A DNA stretch of 64,000 bases from Streptomyces sp. NK08204 (GCF_020400585.1 NZ_JAINVF010000007.1:186001-250000); one strand, 5' to 3'; counted from the stretch's first letter, positions 34,630 to 44,408 are shown. The notes: a model not told the origin generated them from the letters alone. Translations and numbers: made by a program.

Positions 34630-34907
34630 GAGCGCGAGCGTAATCACGCACCCGGCTGTTGGGTCTCGGTCAAGACCGGAATCGGTTGCGGATCGGTCAC
34701 GGACCGTCGCCTGCCCGAGATCGCTTCCCACAGCGCATGCCTGACGGACCGTCACCTCCAGGGGTTGCGGCGGTGCCGGATGGCGCGCCGCGGCCCGGTC
34801 GTGCCGCGGACCGGCCTCGCCCTGTGGCGGATGGAGGGCCGGCGGCGCAGGGCAAGGGCGAGCGAGCCTGGGTGTCCGGCCCCAGGGCCGGACCTGATGA
34901 TGGCCGT

Positions 34908-35783
34908 ATGGACCCCACTGACTGGCAACTGACCGGCGACCTGGACGAGTTCCTCTCCCGTGCGGCAGCCTTCCTGCACTCCCACCCGGCGCTGCACACT
35001 GTCCCGCTGACGGTGGCGGACGCGCTGCGGCGCCGCGGCCTGCACATCTTCGGCGACGAGCCCCCGCTGTTCGGGACGCTGGGCGGGCTGGGCGGGGGCC
35101 CGGTCCGCGCGGCGCTGTTCCACACGCCTCCCCTCCCCGTCCACATCACCCCGGTCACCGACGGGGAGGCCGACGCGCTGGCGGCCCGCCTCGCGGACCG
35201 CGGTCACCCGGTCCCCGGCGTCGTCGCCGCGCGGGACACGGCCGCCGCCTTCGTGCGGTCCTGGCAGCGGCACACCGGAGCCCCCGCCGACCTCCACCAG
35301 CGCCAACGGCTTTACCGGCTCGCCGAGTTGGTGATGCCCGCGCCCCCGCCGCAGGGGCGTGCACGGACCGCAGGCCCCGCGGACCGGGAGCTGGTGGCGC
35401 GCTGGTACGGGGAGTTCATGCACGCCGTCGGACTGCGGGCGAACGAGGACGCCGGAGCCTGGGCCGACGCCCGCATCTCCTACGGCGGCATCACCCTCTG
35501 GGAGTCCCCCGACGGCACCCCCGTCTCGATGGCCGGCGTGACCCGGGACATCGCCGGCCAGACGCGGGTGGCCCCGGTGTACACCCCGGCGCACCTGCGC
35601 GGCCACGGCTACGCGGGCGCGGTGACCGCCGAGGTGAGCCGGGCCGCGCTGGAGCGCTCGGTGGGGGAGGTGCTCCTCTTCACCGACCTCGCGAACCCGA
35701 CGAGCAACGGCCTCTACCAGCGGATCGGCTACCGGGGCGTGGCGGACTTCGCGGTGTACGGGTTCGGGGGACGGGATCTATGA
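34908..35783 (+). CDS. GNAT-family acetyltransferase (two-part)
   Basis: A 291-residue protein. The C-terminal ~110 residues form a GNAT domain: VAPVYTPAHLRGHGYAGAVT is the acetyl-CoA loop and LANPTSNGLYQRIGYRGVAD the final motif. The N-terminal ~160 residues look like a degenerate GNAT-like or regulatory domain. Substrate unknown. The stop abuts the stop of the convergent hypothetical gene. Confidence 0.87.
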   Translation: MDPTDWQLTGDLDEFLSRAAAFLHSHPALHTVPLTVADALRRRGLHIFGDEPPLFGTLGGLGGGPVRAALFHTPPLPVHITPVTDGEADALAARLADRGHPVPGVVAARDTAAAFVRSWQRHTGAPADLHQRQRLYRLAELVMPAPPPQGRARTAGPADRELVARWYGEFMHAVGLRANEDAGAWADARISYGGITLWESPDGTPVSMAGVTRDIAGQTRVAPVYTPAHLRGHGYAGAVTAEVSRAALERSVGEVLLFTDLANPTSNGLYQRIGYRGVADFAVYGFGGRDL

Positions 35784-36470
35784 CTCCAGGGGATGAACGG
35801 TGACCGACCAGGGCCCGTCCGCCCGCGCGTAGATGAGGCAGGGGCCGGGCAGCGGGGCCTCCCCCGTCCAGGGGCCGACGTGGTTGGCCAGTTCGTCGAG
35901 GAACCCGGAGCCGTCGGGCTCGAAGGTGTCCGTGAGGAAGTAGCCGCCGTCCGAGGAGCGTGGGGCGCCCGTGTATCGCAGGAGTGCGACGGCCGGGCCG
36001 CCTTCGTAGCGCAGGACGTCCGAGGCGGCGCGCTCGGCGTGGCCGTCGAGAACGACCGCATCGGCGAGGCCGGTCACCTCGACCGTCCACGGTCCGTCCG
36101 CCTGGATCCGCAGCGCACGCACCGGACGGTCGTCCGCATGGGCCAGCGCCCGGCAGGCGAAGGCGCCTTCGGTGTGGACGAGCTGACTTCCGGAGCGCAT
36201 CCTGCCGTCCAGCGCGTCCACCACGAAGTGGCCCGGGCCCCGGTGTGTGATGCCCAGGATCACCGGCTCCGCACCGGTGGTCAGCGCCACCACCCGGCTC
36301 CCGTCGCCGGACGCCCGTTGGAGCACCGGCCCGCCCGCTGTGACGAGCCCCGGCGCCGCCAGGGCCGCGACCGGGCCGGGCTCGGTCGTCTTGGCCACGC
36401 CGGTCAGCGGCACGGGCCCCGCTGCCGGGACGTCCTGTGTGCGCGGCCTGCGCCGCAGCGGCCACTTCAT
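35778..36470 (-). CDS. Hypothetical protein with duplicated GPW motif
   Basis: A 230-residue soluble protein of unknown function. A basic N-terminus (MKWPLRRRPRTQ) is followed by a beta-rich body. The motif A-D-G-P-W-(T/S)-V-x-V occurs twice (IQADGPWTVEV and ARADGPWSVTV), and GPGHFVVDAL resembles a third, weaker copy, suggesting internal repetition of a beta-sandwich unit. The start ATG follows GAAGGGGAACGGC. It shares the last codon region with the convergent acetyltransferase. Confidence 0.75.
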   Translation of the reverse strand: MKWPLRRRPRTQDVPAAGPVPLTGVAKTTEPGPVAALAAPGLVTAGGPVLQRASGDGSRVVALTTGAEPVILGITHRGPGHFVVDALDGRMRSGSQLVHTEGAFACRALAHADDRPVRALRIQADGPWTVEVTGLADAVVLDGHAERAASDVLRYEGGPAVALLRYTGAPRSSDGGYFLTDTFEPDGSGFLDELANHVGPWTGEAPLPGPCLIYARADGPWSVTVHPLES

Positions 36471-36525
36471 GCCGTTCCCCTTCGCTGCGTGTGCGGCCGT
36501 ACGGCGCCTCGGCGGCACGCGGGTG

Positions 36526-37194
36526 TCACGGCCACAGCAGCCCCCTGCTCCAGCCGAACTCCGTGCGGCGGTACTCCAGCCGTACGTGACGCCGCTCGGC
36601 GTCGCCCTGGAAGAACTCCACCGTCTCCGGCCGCAGCCGGTACAGGGTCCAGGTCGGGCAGGGCGCTGCCGGGTTGCGCCGGGCCTGCTCCCAGGCGGCC
36701 TGCGACGCCTCCCGCAGTTCGGCGACCGAGGACAGCTCCTCGCTCTGCCGCCCCGTGAGCGCCGCCGCCAGCGCCCCCGTGGAGCGTGCGTGCAGGTCCG
36801 CCTGGCTCTGGGGCGAGGGGGCCGCCGTCACCGGGCCGCGCACCCGCACCTGGCGCGCAAGCACCGGCCAGTAGAAGGCGAGGGCCGCGTACGGGCGGGC
36901 GGCCAGCGCGCGGCCCTTGCGGCTGGTGGCATGGCTGGCGAAGGTCCAGCCGTCCGCGTCGGCGCCGTGCAGCATCACGATCCGCACGTCCGGCCTCCCC
37001 TCCGCGTCCGCTGTCGCCAGTGACATCGTGTGCGGCTCCGGCTGCCCCGCCTCCACCGCCTGCGTGAACCAGCTCGTGAACAGAGGCAGCGGTGTCGGAG
37101 GTGCCTTGTCCGGGTCGAACGGCCGTAGCTCCGTCACCCCGGGCGACCACACCCGCAGGGACCGGAGCATGTCGTGGAGATCCTCTTGTGCCAT
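36526..37194 (-). CDS. Second pyridoxamine 5'-phosphate oxidase-family protein
   Basis: A 222-residue PNPOx-fold protein with the FMN segment RPDVRIVMLHGADADGWTF and the C-terminal dimerisation domain WTLYRLRPETVEFFQGD. The true pdxH at 11195-11881 keeps the usual [10 protein letters not shown] end, whereas this one reads AERRHVRLEYRRTEFGW. It may have a different substrate, as in the phenazine PhzG-like branch, or be a redundant oxidase. Its start lies just downstream of GATACT, so it may be leaderless. Confidence 0.88.
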   Translation of the reverse strand: MAQEDLHDMLRSLRVWSPGVTELRPFDPDKAPPTPLPLFTSWFTQAVEAGQPEPHTMSLATADAEGRPDVRIVMLHGADADGWTFASHATSRKGRALAARPYAALAFYWPVLARQVRVRGPVTAAPSPQSQADLHARSTGALAAALTGRQSEELSSVAELREASQAAWEQARRNPAAPCPTWTLYRLRPETVEFFQGDAERRHVRLEYRRTEFGWSRGLLWP

Positions 37195-37746
37195 GGGCCG
37201 AGTATCACCCCGGCCCGTGGCTCAGTCCCTGCCCAACACCACGGTTCCCGAGGAGCAGAACCAGCCCCCGTGCCGGAGGCGGCACCGCGGCGGGGCAACC
37301 CGCCGCCGTATCGCCGCACTTGGCGCCCGCCCGCCTCCCGCCCGGCTGCCGCGCGGCCTCTACGGGCAGGAACCGGCCGCGCACGCCCAGGTGTTGGGCC
37401 GACAGGCCACCACCGCCATGGGCACCGGGAGTTCTCCGGACACCGGCAGCCGGCCCTTCCCCACGAAGGCCGCCCTCGCCGCAGTCGGTGACGGCACCGC
37501 CGCCGAGGCCCTGGTGCGCCGACCGCGTGCCGGAGCGGACCGTGGAGTACGTCGGGCGGCGAGCGGTCCGGGCATTCCGTCGGCTCTTCCCGGGCGGTGG
37601 AGCACCGGCTGGCGGACCACTGCGTGGCCGTGCGGGAGGCACGGTCGGCCGCGGACCGCTGCCCCCTCCCGAAGGACTCCGCCGCGGGCCCGCTGAACGC
37701 CGGCTGCGGATCACCTCGTAGGACGCCACGGACCCTCGGTGCGGCC
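37195..37746. other. Gene-poor 550-bp stretch, possibly a decayed gene
   Basis: No intact gene is recognised. The plus strand has short segments with strong G/C at third codon positions (around 37419-37530 beginning MGTGSSPDTGSRPFPTK, and around 37597-37720), but they fall in different frames separated by stops, as in a frameshifted remnant. No family was identified. Confidence 0.4.
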
Positions 37747-38367
37747 TCAGAGCGTGGCCAGCCGCTCCACCAGCAAGAACGCCCCGATGCCGAGCATGGC
37801 CGCGCCCGAGGTCCGGGTGAGTGCGCGGGCCGCCGCCGGCCGGGCCGCGAGCAGGGCACGGGCGAGCACGCCGACGGTGAGATAGACCGCCGCGCAGCAC
37901 GCCATGTGCAGCAGGCCCAGGGATGCCGTCTGTGCCGGGACGGGCAGCCGGTCGCCGCGCAGGGTCAGGAACTGGGGCAGTACCGAGAGGTAGAGCAGCA
38001 GGCCCTTGGGGTTCAGGCCGCTGATCGTGGCACCCCGCAGGAAGAGGCTCCGGTCGGTGCCTGGGGTCCCGGCCGCCGCGTCCGGGACCACCGGGCGGCG
38101 CAGCACCCCCCACCCCAGCCACAGCAGATACCCGGCGCCCGCCACGGTCAGCGCGGTCAGCAGCCGCGGCGAGCCCGCCACCAGCACCGTGAGGCCCGCC
38201 GTCGCCAGGACCGTGTGCAGGGCGTACCCGCTGACCAGGCCCGCCACCGCGCGGGGGACCGGACGGCCGCGCAGGGCGGTCGCGATGACGTAGGCCCAGT
38301 CGGCGCCCGGCACGCACACCAGCAGCAGGTCGACGGCGAGGAAGGAGAAGAGCAGTCCCGAGTCCAT
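37747..38367 (-). CDS. LysE-family amino acid exporter
   Basis: A 206-residue membrane protein with about six helices; it begins MDSGLLFSFLAVDLLLVCVP and contains the LysE/RhtB core GATISGLNPKGLLLYLSVLPQF. It exports an amino acid or derivative. The ATG is preceded by TAATGT (38375-38380, minus strand) 7 nt upstream and no ribosome-binding site, consistent with a leaderless mRNA. It is divergent from an Lrp/AsnC gene, the usual arrangement for exporter and sensor. Confidence 0.92.
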   Translation of the reverse strand: MDSGLLFSFLAVDLLLVCVPGADWAYVIATALRGRPVPRAVAGLVSGYALHTVLATAGLTVLVAGSPRLLTALTVAGAGYLLWLGWGVLRRPVVPDAAAGTPGTDRSLFLRGATISGLNPKGLLLYLSVLPQFLTLRGDRLPVPAQTASLGLLHMACCAAVYLTVGVLARALLAARPAAARALTRTSGAAMLGIGAFLLVERLATL

Positions 38368-38409
38368 GAGGGGGACATTAGGCGTGAATGGCCCAAAGGT
38401 GTTTCCGAA

Positions 38410-38440
38410 ATTTGCCCGTGATCGCGTTATCCGAGCAAAT
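38410..38440. promoter_or_regulatory. Candidate Lrp-type operator between lysE and lrp
   Basis: ATTTGC (38410-38415) and GCAAAT (38435-38440) form an inverted repeat with 19-bp spacing in the 82-bp divergent region. It lies where a feast/famine regulator would control both genes. Inferred from symmetry and position only. Confidence 0.4.
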
Positions 38441-38449
38441 ATCTTCCTC

Positions 38450-38902
38450 ATGGACGATGTGGACCGGAAAATCCTTGCCGAGCTGCAACAGGACGGGCGG
38501 CTGACCCTGACCGAGCTGGCCGGGCGGGTGAGGCTCAGCGTCTCGCCGTGCCACCGGCGCCTGCGCGAGCTGGAGCGGTCCGGCGCCATCCAGGGCTACC
38601 GGGCGGTGGTGGACCCGGGCGCGCTCGGGCTGAACTTCGAGGCGCTGGTCTTCGTCTCCATGCGGCAGGAGGACCGGGAGACGGTCCTGGAGTTCGAGCG
38701 GGCGGTCAGCGAAGTGGAGCACGTCCTCGACGCCCAGCGGCTGTTCGGGGAACCCGACTATCTGCTGCGGGTGGCCACCGCCGACCTCGCCGCCTTCCAG
38801 CGGCTGTACGACGAGCGGCTCGCGACCCTGCCGGGCGTGCAGCGGCTCACCTCGACGCTGGTGATGAAACACGTGGTACGGGACCGTCCGCTGCCCGCGT
38901 GA
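38450..38902 (+). CDS. Lrp/AsnC-family transcriptional regulator
   Basis: A 150-residue feast/famine regulator: N-terminal helix-turn-helix (DDVDRKILAELQQDGRLTL, VSPCHRRLRELERSGAI) and C-terminal RAM/AsnC ligand domain (AQRLFGEPDYLLRVATADL). It probably senses the amino acid exported by the divergent LysE protein. No ribosome-binding site precedes the ATG, so it may be leaderless. Confidence 0.93.
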   Translation: MDDVDRKILAELQQDGRLTLTELAGRVRLSVSPCHRRLRELERSGAIQGYRAVVDPGALGLNFEALVFVSMRQEDRETVLEFERAVSEVEHVLDAQRLFGEPDYLLRVATADLAAFQRLYDERLATLPGVQRLTSTLVMKHVVRDRPLPA

Positions 38903-38996
38903 GGCCCGGACAGCGCACAGGCGGCGGTTCGCGAGTGCGAAACCACCGCCTGCCAGACAGGACGTGCCACCCGGGCGCCGCCGGGTGCTGAGGGTG

Positions 38997-39644
38997 CTAC
39001 TTCGTCGGCTTCTTGCCCGTCACACCCAGGTGGACCAACAGTGCCAGGTTGGGCTTCAGCTGGGCCGGCTTCACCCCCCAGGACTGGAAGCCCTTCTGGT
39101 GGGAGGCCACCGCCGCGAGCATCGCGACCAGTGAGCCGGCCATCGCCGCCGGGCTGACGTCCTTGTCGACCCTGCCCTTGGACTGCAGTTCCGCGATGGA
39201 GTCGGCGAGGGAGCTGTTCACCGAATTGAGGATCTTCATGCGGATCTTGTAGAACCGTTTATCCCCCTCGGCCGCGCCGAGGTCGACCACGCGCAGGATC
39301 GCATCGTGCTTGCGCCAGAACTCCAGGAAACCGTCCACGAGTTCCTGTGCGGTCTGCCAGCCCGCCTTACCGCCCCAGGTGCGCCCCGCGAGGAGTTCGG
39401 TCAACCCCGCGCCCTCGGCGGCCATTTGCTCGGCGATCTCCAGGACGGCACCCTCGACGTCCGGAAAGTACTGGTAGAAGGTCGCAGGTGAAGTCCCCGC
39501 CTTCCGCGCGACATCGATGACCTTGACGTCCCGGTAAGGGGAGGAGCTGAGCATCTCGCTGAGGCAGTCGAGCAGCTTCTGCCGGGTCGCCTGCCCACGC
39601 CGGCCGGCCACGCGGCCGTCGACGGTACGCACTTGTCCTGTCAT
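38997..39644 (-). CDS. TetR-family transcriptional regulator
   Basis: A 215-residue regulator with helix-turn-helix VIDVARKAGTSPATFYQYFPDVEGAV and a helical ligand domain ending in a Lys-rich tail (VTGKKPTK). On the minus strand TAAGCT (39651-39656) lies 6 nt before the ATG, so translation is probably leaderless. It is divergent from the VOC gene and an ATTTG-N8-CAAAT element lies between them. Confidence 0.92.
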   Translation of the reverse strand: MTGQVRTVDGRVAGRRGQATRQKLLDCLSEMLSSSPYRDVKVIDVARKAGTSPATFYQYFPDVEGAVLEIAEQMAAEGAGLTELLAGRTWGGKAGWQTAQELVDGFLEFWRKHDAILRVVDLGAAEGDKRFYKIRMKILNSVNSSLADSIAELQSKGRVDKDVSPAAMAGSLVAMLAAVASHQKGFQSWGVKPAQLKPNLALLVHLGVTGKKPTK

Positions 39645-39677
39645 GCCGTCAGCTTACCGAGGGGGGGTCGGAGCGCG

Positions 39678-39695
39678 ATTTGGCCGACTGCAAAT
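39678..39695. promoter_or_regulatory. Candidate TetR operator in the TetR/VOC divergent region
   Basis: ATTTG (39678-39682) and CAAAT (39691-39695) are inverted repeats 8 bp apart in the 122-bp divergent region. It is an inferred autoregulatory site for the adjacent TetR protein. Confidence 0.35.
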
Positions 39696-39766
39696 GGGGT
39701 GCACGGGCACACAGAGCGTGGTGCGGCTGGTCTGCGCCGTGCGAGCGGCCCGGTTACTTTGACGAC

Positions 39767-40525
39767 ATGGCCGAAAACAGGGCATCCGGGAACGAAGAGG
39801 CGTACGGAGAGACGTACGGGGGGGAGTACCGCGAGGGCGTCCCCTGCTGGGTGGACGCCCAGCTGCCCGACGTCGAGGCGGGCAGGCGGTTCTACGGTGA
39901 GCTTTTCGGGTGGACCTTCGAGGCGGGGTACGGCCCCTTCGTCTGGGCCCGGCTGGACGGGGAGCCGGTCGCCGCACTCGCCCACAAGGCGGACGGCCGC
40001 ATGCCCACCGTCTGGACCGTGTACTTCGCCACCCCGGACGCCGAGGGGCTCGGCCGGCGGATCACCGCCGCCGGCGGACAGCTGATCCTGGCCCCGTTTC
40101 CGGTGGACGGCCTCGGCACCGCCGCTCTCGCCGCCGACCCCGAGGGCGCGGTGTTCGCCCTGTGGCAGGCGGGCAGCCACCGGGGCTTCGGGCGCCGGTA
40201 CGCCCCCGGAACCTTCGTCTGGGCCGAGCTGTACACCCGGGACACCGCCGCCGCCAACGCCTTCTACGGCGGCCTCTTCCACGACGCCCTGTTCGGCAGC
40301 GGCGCCGAGCCCGACTTCGGGCGGGCGGACGTCACCGAGGTGTTCCCCGCCGAGATGCCCCCGCACTTCCTGACGCACTTCCGGGTCACGGACCTGGAGG
40401 ACGCCCTCGGGGCCGTCCAGCGGCTCGGCGGGCGGGTGCAGGCGCCACCCTTCGGAACGTCGTACGGGCAGGTGGCCGTGGTCACCGACAATCAGGGGGC
40501 GTCGTTCGCACTGCTGCAGCGCTGA
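39767..40525 (+). CDS. VOC (glyoxalase/bleomycin-resistance fold) protein, two domains
   Basis: A 252-residue protein with two VOC modules (about 25-130 and 145-250), each beginning with a beta-alpha unit ([25 protein letters not shown] in pieces; [22 protein letters not shown]). Such proteins are dioxygenase-, isomerase- or resistance-type metalloenzymes or binding proteins, and the function is not predictable here. TACTTT lies 6 nt before the ATG with no ribosome-binding site, suggesting a leaderless transcript. Confidence 0.88.
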   Translation: MAENRASGNEEAYGETYGGEYREGVPCWVDAQLPDVEAGRRFYGELFGWTFEAGYGPFVWARLDGEPVAALAHKADGRMPTVWTVYFATPDAEGLGRRITAAGGQLILAPFPVDGLGTAALAADPEGAVFALWQAGSHRGFGRRYAPGTFVWAELYTRDTAAANAFYGGLFHDALFGSGAEPDFGRADVTEVFPAEMPPHFLTHFRVTDLEDALGAVQRLGGRVQAPPFGTSYGQVAVVTDNQGASFALLQR

Positions 40526-40694
40526 AACATCCAGTCTGTCCGAAGACACCCCGATTTTTCACCGGGTTCGCAACCAGGGGCTCGGCCAGGAAGAATCAGG
40601 GTGCGTGCCGCCACGGCGGTGCGGTGGTGAGACGCTGCACTTCGGCCGCGTCCATATGCGGGTGACGCGGTTCGTACGGGGAGGTGGCAGGCAA

Positions 40695-43070
40695 GTGGTG
40701 GATCAGCTGACGCAGCACGATCCGCGGCGGATCGGGCCGTTCGAGGTGCTGGGCCGGTTGGGCGCCGGCGGCATGGGGCTGGTCTATCTGGCACGCTCGG
40801 CGTCCGGCCGGCGCGTGGCGATCAAGACGGTGCGCACCGAGCTGGCCGAGGACCAGCTCTTCCGGGTCCGCTTCACCCGCGAGGTGGAGGCGGCACGCGC
40901 GGTCTCCGGCTTCTACACGGCGGCCGTGGTGGACGCCGACCCCCGGGCCGCCGTGCCCTGGCTGGCCACCGCCTACGTTCCCGCGCCCTCGCTCGAGGAG
41001 ATAGTGAACGATTGCGGGCCGCTCCCGGCCCAGGCGGTGCGCTGGCTCGCCGCGGGCGTCGCGGAGGCCCTCCAGTCGATCCATGGCGCGGGCCTGGTCC
41101 ACCGCGACCTGAAGCCGTCGAACGTGCTCGTGGTCGAGGACGGCCCCCGGGTGATCGACTTCGGTATCGCGTCCGGCGTTTCGAACACCCGTCTGACGAT
41201 GACGAACGTCGCCGTCGGCACCCCCGCCTACATGTCCCCCGAGCAGGCCAAGGACTCCCGCAGCGTCACCGGTGCCAGCGACGTCTTCTCGCTCGGCTCC
41301 ACCCTCGTCTTCGCGGCCACCGGCCACCCGCCCTTCCACGGCGCCAACCCGGTCGAGACGGTCTTCATGCTGCTGCGCGAGGGCCCCGACCTGACCGGCC
41401 TGCCGGACGAGCTGCGCCCGCTCATCGAGGCCTGCATGCAGATGGAGGCCGCCGGCCGGCCCAGCCCCGCCGACCTCCAGGCCCAGCTCGCCCCCCACCT
41501 CTTCGGCTCCGGCTCCGACGACAGCGGCACCGCCTCCGCCTGGCTGCCCGAGAAGGCCGTCGCCCTGATCGAGGCCCGCCGCGGCGGCCGCCCCGCCGCC
41601 AAGCCGGCCCCGACCGCGCCCGGCCCGCGCGGCGGCGCCAGTGCCGGTGGCCGAGGGCCCGTGCCCCCGCCGCCGCCCTACGATCCCGCCGTTCCCTCCC
41701 TGTCCCCGTCCCCGGTGCCCGTCGGCGCCATGGGCGCGCCCGACACCGGGCCGGTCCGGCTGGCCGGCGCCCCGGTGCCCATCGGCCCCGGCCCCCGGGT
41801 CGCCGACGCGCGCGCCGCCGCCGTCAAGGCGCCCCCGCCGGAGGCCGGCCTGGTCGCGACATGGTCCCGCCCCCGCCCCGGCGTGACCGGCGCCGACACC
41901 GCCGCGCCGGCCGCCCCGCCCGCACCGGCCGAGTCCGCGACCGGCTGGCGCCCCTGGCGCTTCCGCATGTCCAACGACGTCTGGGGCACCCCCGCCGTCG
42001 ACAGCGGCCTGGTCTACGTCACCTCCTTCGAGGTGCACGCGCTGGACGTGTCCACCGGCCGCCGCCGCTTCAAGACCCGCGACGTCGCCTGGTCCATGGC
42101 GGTCGCCGACGGCCGTATCCACGCCTCCGACGGCCCCACCCTGTTCGCGCTGGACGCCCGCGAGGGCACCGACCTGTGGCGGCTGTCCACGGACGCCTGG
42201 GTGTACTCCCTCAAGGCCGACCGCGGCACGGTCGTCACCGGCACCCGCGGCGGCGGAGTCCTGGCGTGGGAGGCCGCGAACGGCCAGAAGCTGTGGGAGA
42301 TCGCCGGCTGCCAGACCGACTTCGAGTCCCCCGAGGCCGGCCCCCTCGTGCACGACGGCACGGTCTACGTCTGGCAGGACGCCCGGCTGCGCGCCCTCGA
42401 GGCCCGCACCGGCGAGGAGCGCTGGTCGTACCCCATCGGCGACGCGGCCTCCTGCGGCGGCGTCCCGGTCCGCATCACGCCGGCCCCCGACGGCTACGTC
42501 TACGTGTCCGCCGGCACCCGCGTCCTCGCGATCGACGTGGCGAGCGGCATGGTGCGCTGGCACTTCGAGGCCCCGGCGGTCTTCCTGTGCCCGCCCGCCT
42601 TCGTCCCCGGCCCCGCGGTCACCGGCGGCGGCGTCTACCTCGCCGACTACCTCGGCACGGTCTACGCCCTCGACGCCACCGACGGCCGCGACCGCTGGCG
42701 CATCGCCACGGAGGCCCGCTCGTCCGTCGAGCCGGTCCTGGTGGCGGCGGGCCACGTCCACGTCGGCAGCGGCAAGGGCCTCTACACGCTGGACGCGGTC
42801 ACCGGCACCCCGAAGTGGCGGTTCCAGGCGGGCGGCGAGGTCGTCGGCGCGCCCGCGGTGGCGGAGGGCCGCATCCACTTCGGCTCCACCGACCACCTCC
42901 TCTACACCCTCAAGGCCGACGACGGCCGCCTGCGCTGGAAACTGGCGACGGGCGGCGAGATCACCGGCTCGCCCGTGGTGCAGGACGGTGTGGTGTACGC
43001 GTGCAGCAAGGACCGGTGCGTGTACGCGCTGGACGCGGAGAAGGGCACGGGGACCGCGCGTACCACGTAA
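40695..43070 (+). CDS. afsK: Serine/threonine protein kinase AfsK
   Basis: A 791-residue kinase with PQQ repeats. The kinase domain (about 15-280) has the glycine loop [11 protein letters not shown]44, HRDLKPSN and DFG (155-157). A Pro/Ala-rich linker (about 300-420) leads to a C-terminal beta-propeller of PQQ-type repeats ([18 protein letters not shown] and relatives). Choosing GTG 40695 places the autophosphorylation site reported in S. coelicolor AfsK exactly at T168 and the ATP lysine at K44. GGAGGTGG lies ~9 bp upstream. AfsK phosphorylates AfsR to raise antibiotic production and also acts in hyphal branching. Confidence 0.95.
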   Translation: MVDQLTQHDPRRIGPFEVLGRLGAGGMGLVYLARSASGRRVAIKTVRTELAEDQLFRVRFTREVEAARAVSGFYTAAVVDADPRAAVPWLATAYVPAPSLEEIVNDCGPLPAQAVRWLAAGVAEALQSIHGAGLVHRDLKPSNVLVVEDGPRVIDFGIASGVSNTRLTMTNVAVGTPAYMSPEQAKDSRSVTGASDVFSLGSTLVFAATGHPPFHGANPVETVFMLLREGPDLTGLPDELRPLIEACMQMEAAGRPSPADLQAQLAPHLFGSGSDDSGTASAWLPEKAVALIEARRGGRPAAKPAPTAPGPRGGASAGGRGPVPPPPPYDPAVPSLSPSPVPVGAMGAPDTGPVRLAGAPVPIGPGPRVADARAAAVKAPPPEAGLVATWSRPRPGVTGADTAAPAAPPAPAESATGWRPWRFRMSNDVWGTPAVDSGLVYVTSFEVHALDVSTGRRRFKTRDVAWSMAVADGRIHASDGPTLFALDAREGTDLWRLSTDAWVYSLKADRGTVVTGTRGGGVLAWEAANGQKLWEIAGCQTDFESPEAGPLVHDGTVYVWQDARLRALEARTGEERWSYPIGDAASCGGVPVRITPAPDGYVYVSAGTRVLAIDVASGMVRWHFEAPAVFLCPPAFVPGPAVTGGGVYLADYLGTVYALDATDGRDRWRIATEARSSVEPVLVAAGHVHVGSGKGLYTLDAVTGTPKWRFQAGGEVVGAPAVAEGRIHFGSTDHLLYTLKADDGRLRWKLATGGEITGSPVVQDGVVYACSKDRCVYALDAEKGTGTARTT

Positions 43071-43130
43071 CCCCCCGCCAGGCGGCGCCGCGCCGATAAG
43101 ACGCGCGCGTGCATGCAGCGGCACGCACGG

Positions 43131-44004
43131 TCAGGTCACCGCCGTACTGGCTTTCGTGGTGCTCAGCCCGACGGGCCTCTCCACGGGCCGGCACCACAGC
43201 CGCCACGGCAGCGCGGGGGCGGCGCGGAACAGGAAGTCGAGCCGACGGCGGTTCGGCCGTCCGGGGTGCGGACCTCGGCCTGGGGCTCCGGACACAGGCC
43301 GGCGTCGGACATGCGCAGTCGGGCCACCGTCTCTGCGGGTGAGCCTGTCCTGGGATCGGCGAGCCGCAGCCGGTCGTGGGCCCGGGTGGCGCCGTGGAGC
43401 GGGCTTGGAGGGCACGCGCCAGTGCGGCCGGGGTGGTGAGCGGTGCGTGGCGCACCCCGTCGACCCGGCGGTGGCCGAGCGCGGACTCCACGGCGACCAG
43501 CGCGTCATCCCTCGATCCCGCCCGGAGGAGGTCGGCGAGGGTACGAGGGACCCCGGTGACGCGCAGGCCGCAACGCTCCACGATGTCGGTCACGGGAAGA
43601 GGGATCCGGTGGATCCGGACGCCGGCCGCCGGACCGCTCCGGGTACGAAGCCCGGGATCGGTGAACTCGAGCCGGTTCGCTGCCTCGGCACCCAGGGTCT
43701 CGATCATCCAGAGGCGAGCCGCCGGCCGGTGACTGACGATGAGCCCCGGATTGAGCAGTTGGGCCGCCCGCAGCCGCAGGAGCACACCGACCGTTCTCCC
43801 GGGCTCCGCCCAGGCGCCGCTCCTGATCCGGGTCCGCCCTTCGCCGCCAAGCCGCCGCGAGAGCGAGCTCCGGGGCCACCCGGCCGCCGACGCCCGCGAG
43901 GTGAGCAGCACGCCCCCCTCGACAAGGTTCTTTGCCCCGCTTGCTGTGGACAACTCCCCCCGGGCCTCGGCTGGAGGCTGGAATTGGCAGATCCGTTCCA
44001 CCAC
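43131..44004 (-). pseudogene. AbiEi/DUF559-like gene, frameshifted and truncated
   Basis: The N-terminal ~200 residues are well preserved in one frame: a winged-helix start (GGVLLTSRASAAGWPRSSL) and TDIVERCGLRVTGVPRTLAD, typical of AbiEi-type antitoxin/DUF559 proteins. The C-terminal nuclease-like part is split: LADPRTGSPAETVARLRMSD lies in a second frame after a shift near 43376-43384, and RLDFLFRAAPALPW in a third after a shift near 43245-43250. It ends before the conserved tail. It lies between afsK and afsS. Confidence 0.7.
43945..43953 (-). promoter_or_regulatory. Perfect DnaA-box-like sequence
   Basis: TGTGGACAA is the inverse of the Streptomyces DnaA box TTGTCCACA. The 16-bp context CTGTGGACAACTCCCC is shared exactly with the copy at 30716, so it may be part of a dispersed repeat instead. 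Confidence 0.4.
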
Positions 44005-44131
44005 AGGCCGCGCCGACCTCGGTCAAGGCCACGCGCTCGTGGAACGAATCCGCCAATTCCCGGGCGGGACAGGAGGGTCAGCGGGTGCGCAGGGCCGCCA
44101 TGAACGCCGTCCACGAACCCTGGACACGCCT

Positions 44132-44167
44132 CGGCCGCGACGGCCCCCCTCCGTGCCGTCGCGGCCG
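44132..44167 (-). terminator. Perfect 12-bp hairpin downstream of afsS
   Basis: CGGCCGCGACGG (44132-44143) pairs with CCGTCGCGGCCG (44156-44167) around a 12-nt loop, 21 bp after the afsS stop. It is a strong intrinsic-type terminator. Confidence 0.8.
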
Positions 44168-44188
44168 ACCCCCGTCGGGAGGGTGGTC

Positions 44189-44374
44189 TTACTTGCTGTC
44201 CAGGTCCAGGGCGGGCGGAGCGGGCATGGCGTTGTTCATGGTGACGATCGCCTCGTCCGTCGCGGGCGGCGTGGGCATGGCGTTGTTCATGGTGACGATC
44301 GTCTCGTCCGTCGCGGGCGGCGTGGGCATCGCGTTGTTGTCCGGCGAGACGGTCGTCTTCTTCTGGTCGCTCAT
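44189..44374 (-). CDS. afsS: AfsS (AfsR2), small activator of secondary metabolism
   Basis: A 61-residue protein made of three imperfect repeats, each containing an N-N-A-M-P-(T/A)-P-P core (DNNAMPTPPATDE, MNNAMPTPPATDE, MNNAMPAPPALD), separated by TIVT/AIVT. This repeat pattern defines AfsS, which in S. coelicolor stimulates actinorhodin and undecylprodigiosin through an unknown mechanism. GAGGAA lies ~12 bp before the ATG. It is transcribed from a region containing an AfsR-box-like repeat and follows afsR on the same strand, 214 bp away. Confidence 0.95.
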   Translation of the reverse strand: MSDQKKTTVSPDNNAMPTPPATDETIVTMNNAMPTPPATDEAIVTMNNAMPAPPALDLDSK

Positions 44375-44408
44375 GGGCCTGTGTTCCTCTGCTTGGTGAC
44401 GAGTGAGG

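Noticed and set aside
38401..38450. A ribosome-binding site for the Lrp-type gene
   Set aside because: The sequence before the ATG (ATCTTCCTC) is not complementary to 16S rRNA; a leaderless start fits better.
40596..43124. 842-codon minus-strand frame opposite afsK
   Set aside because: Low-complexity Gly/Val/Arg translation with no domain, fully explained by AfsK codon bias.
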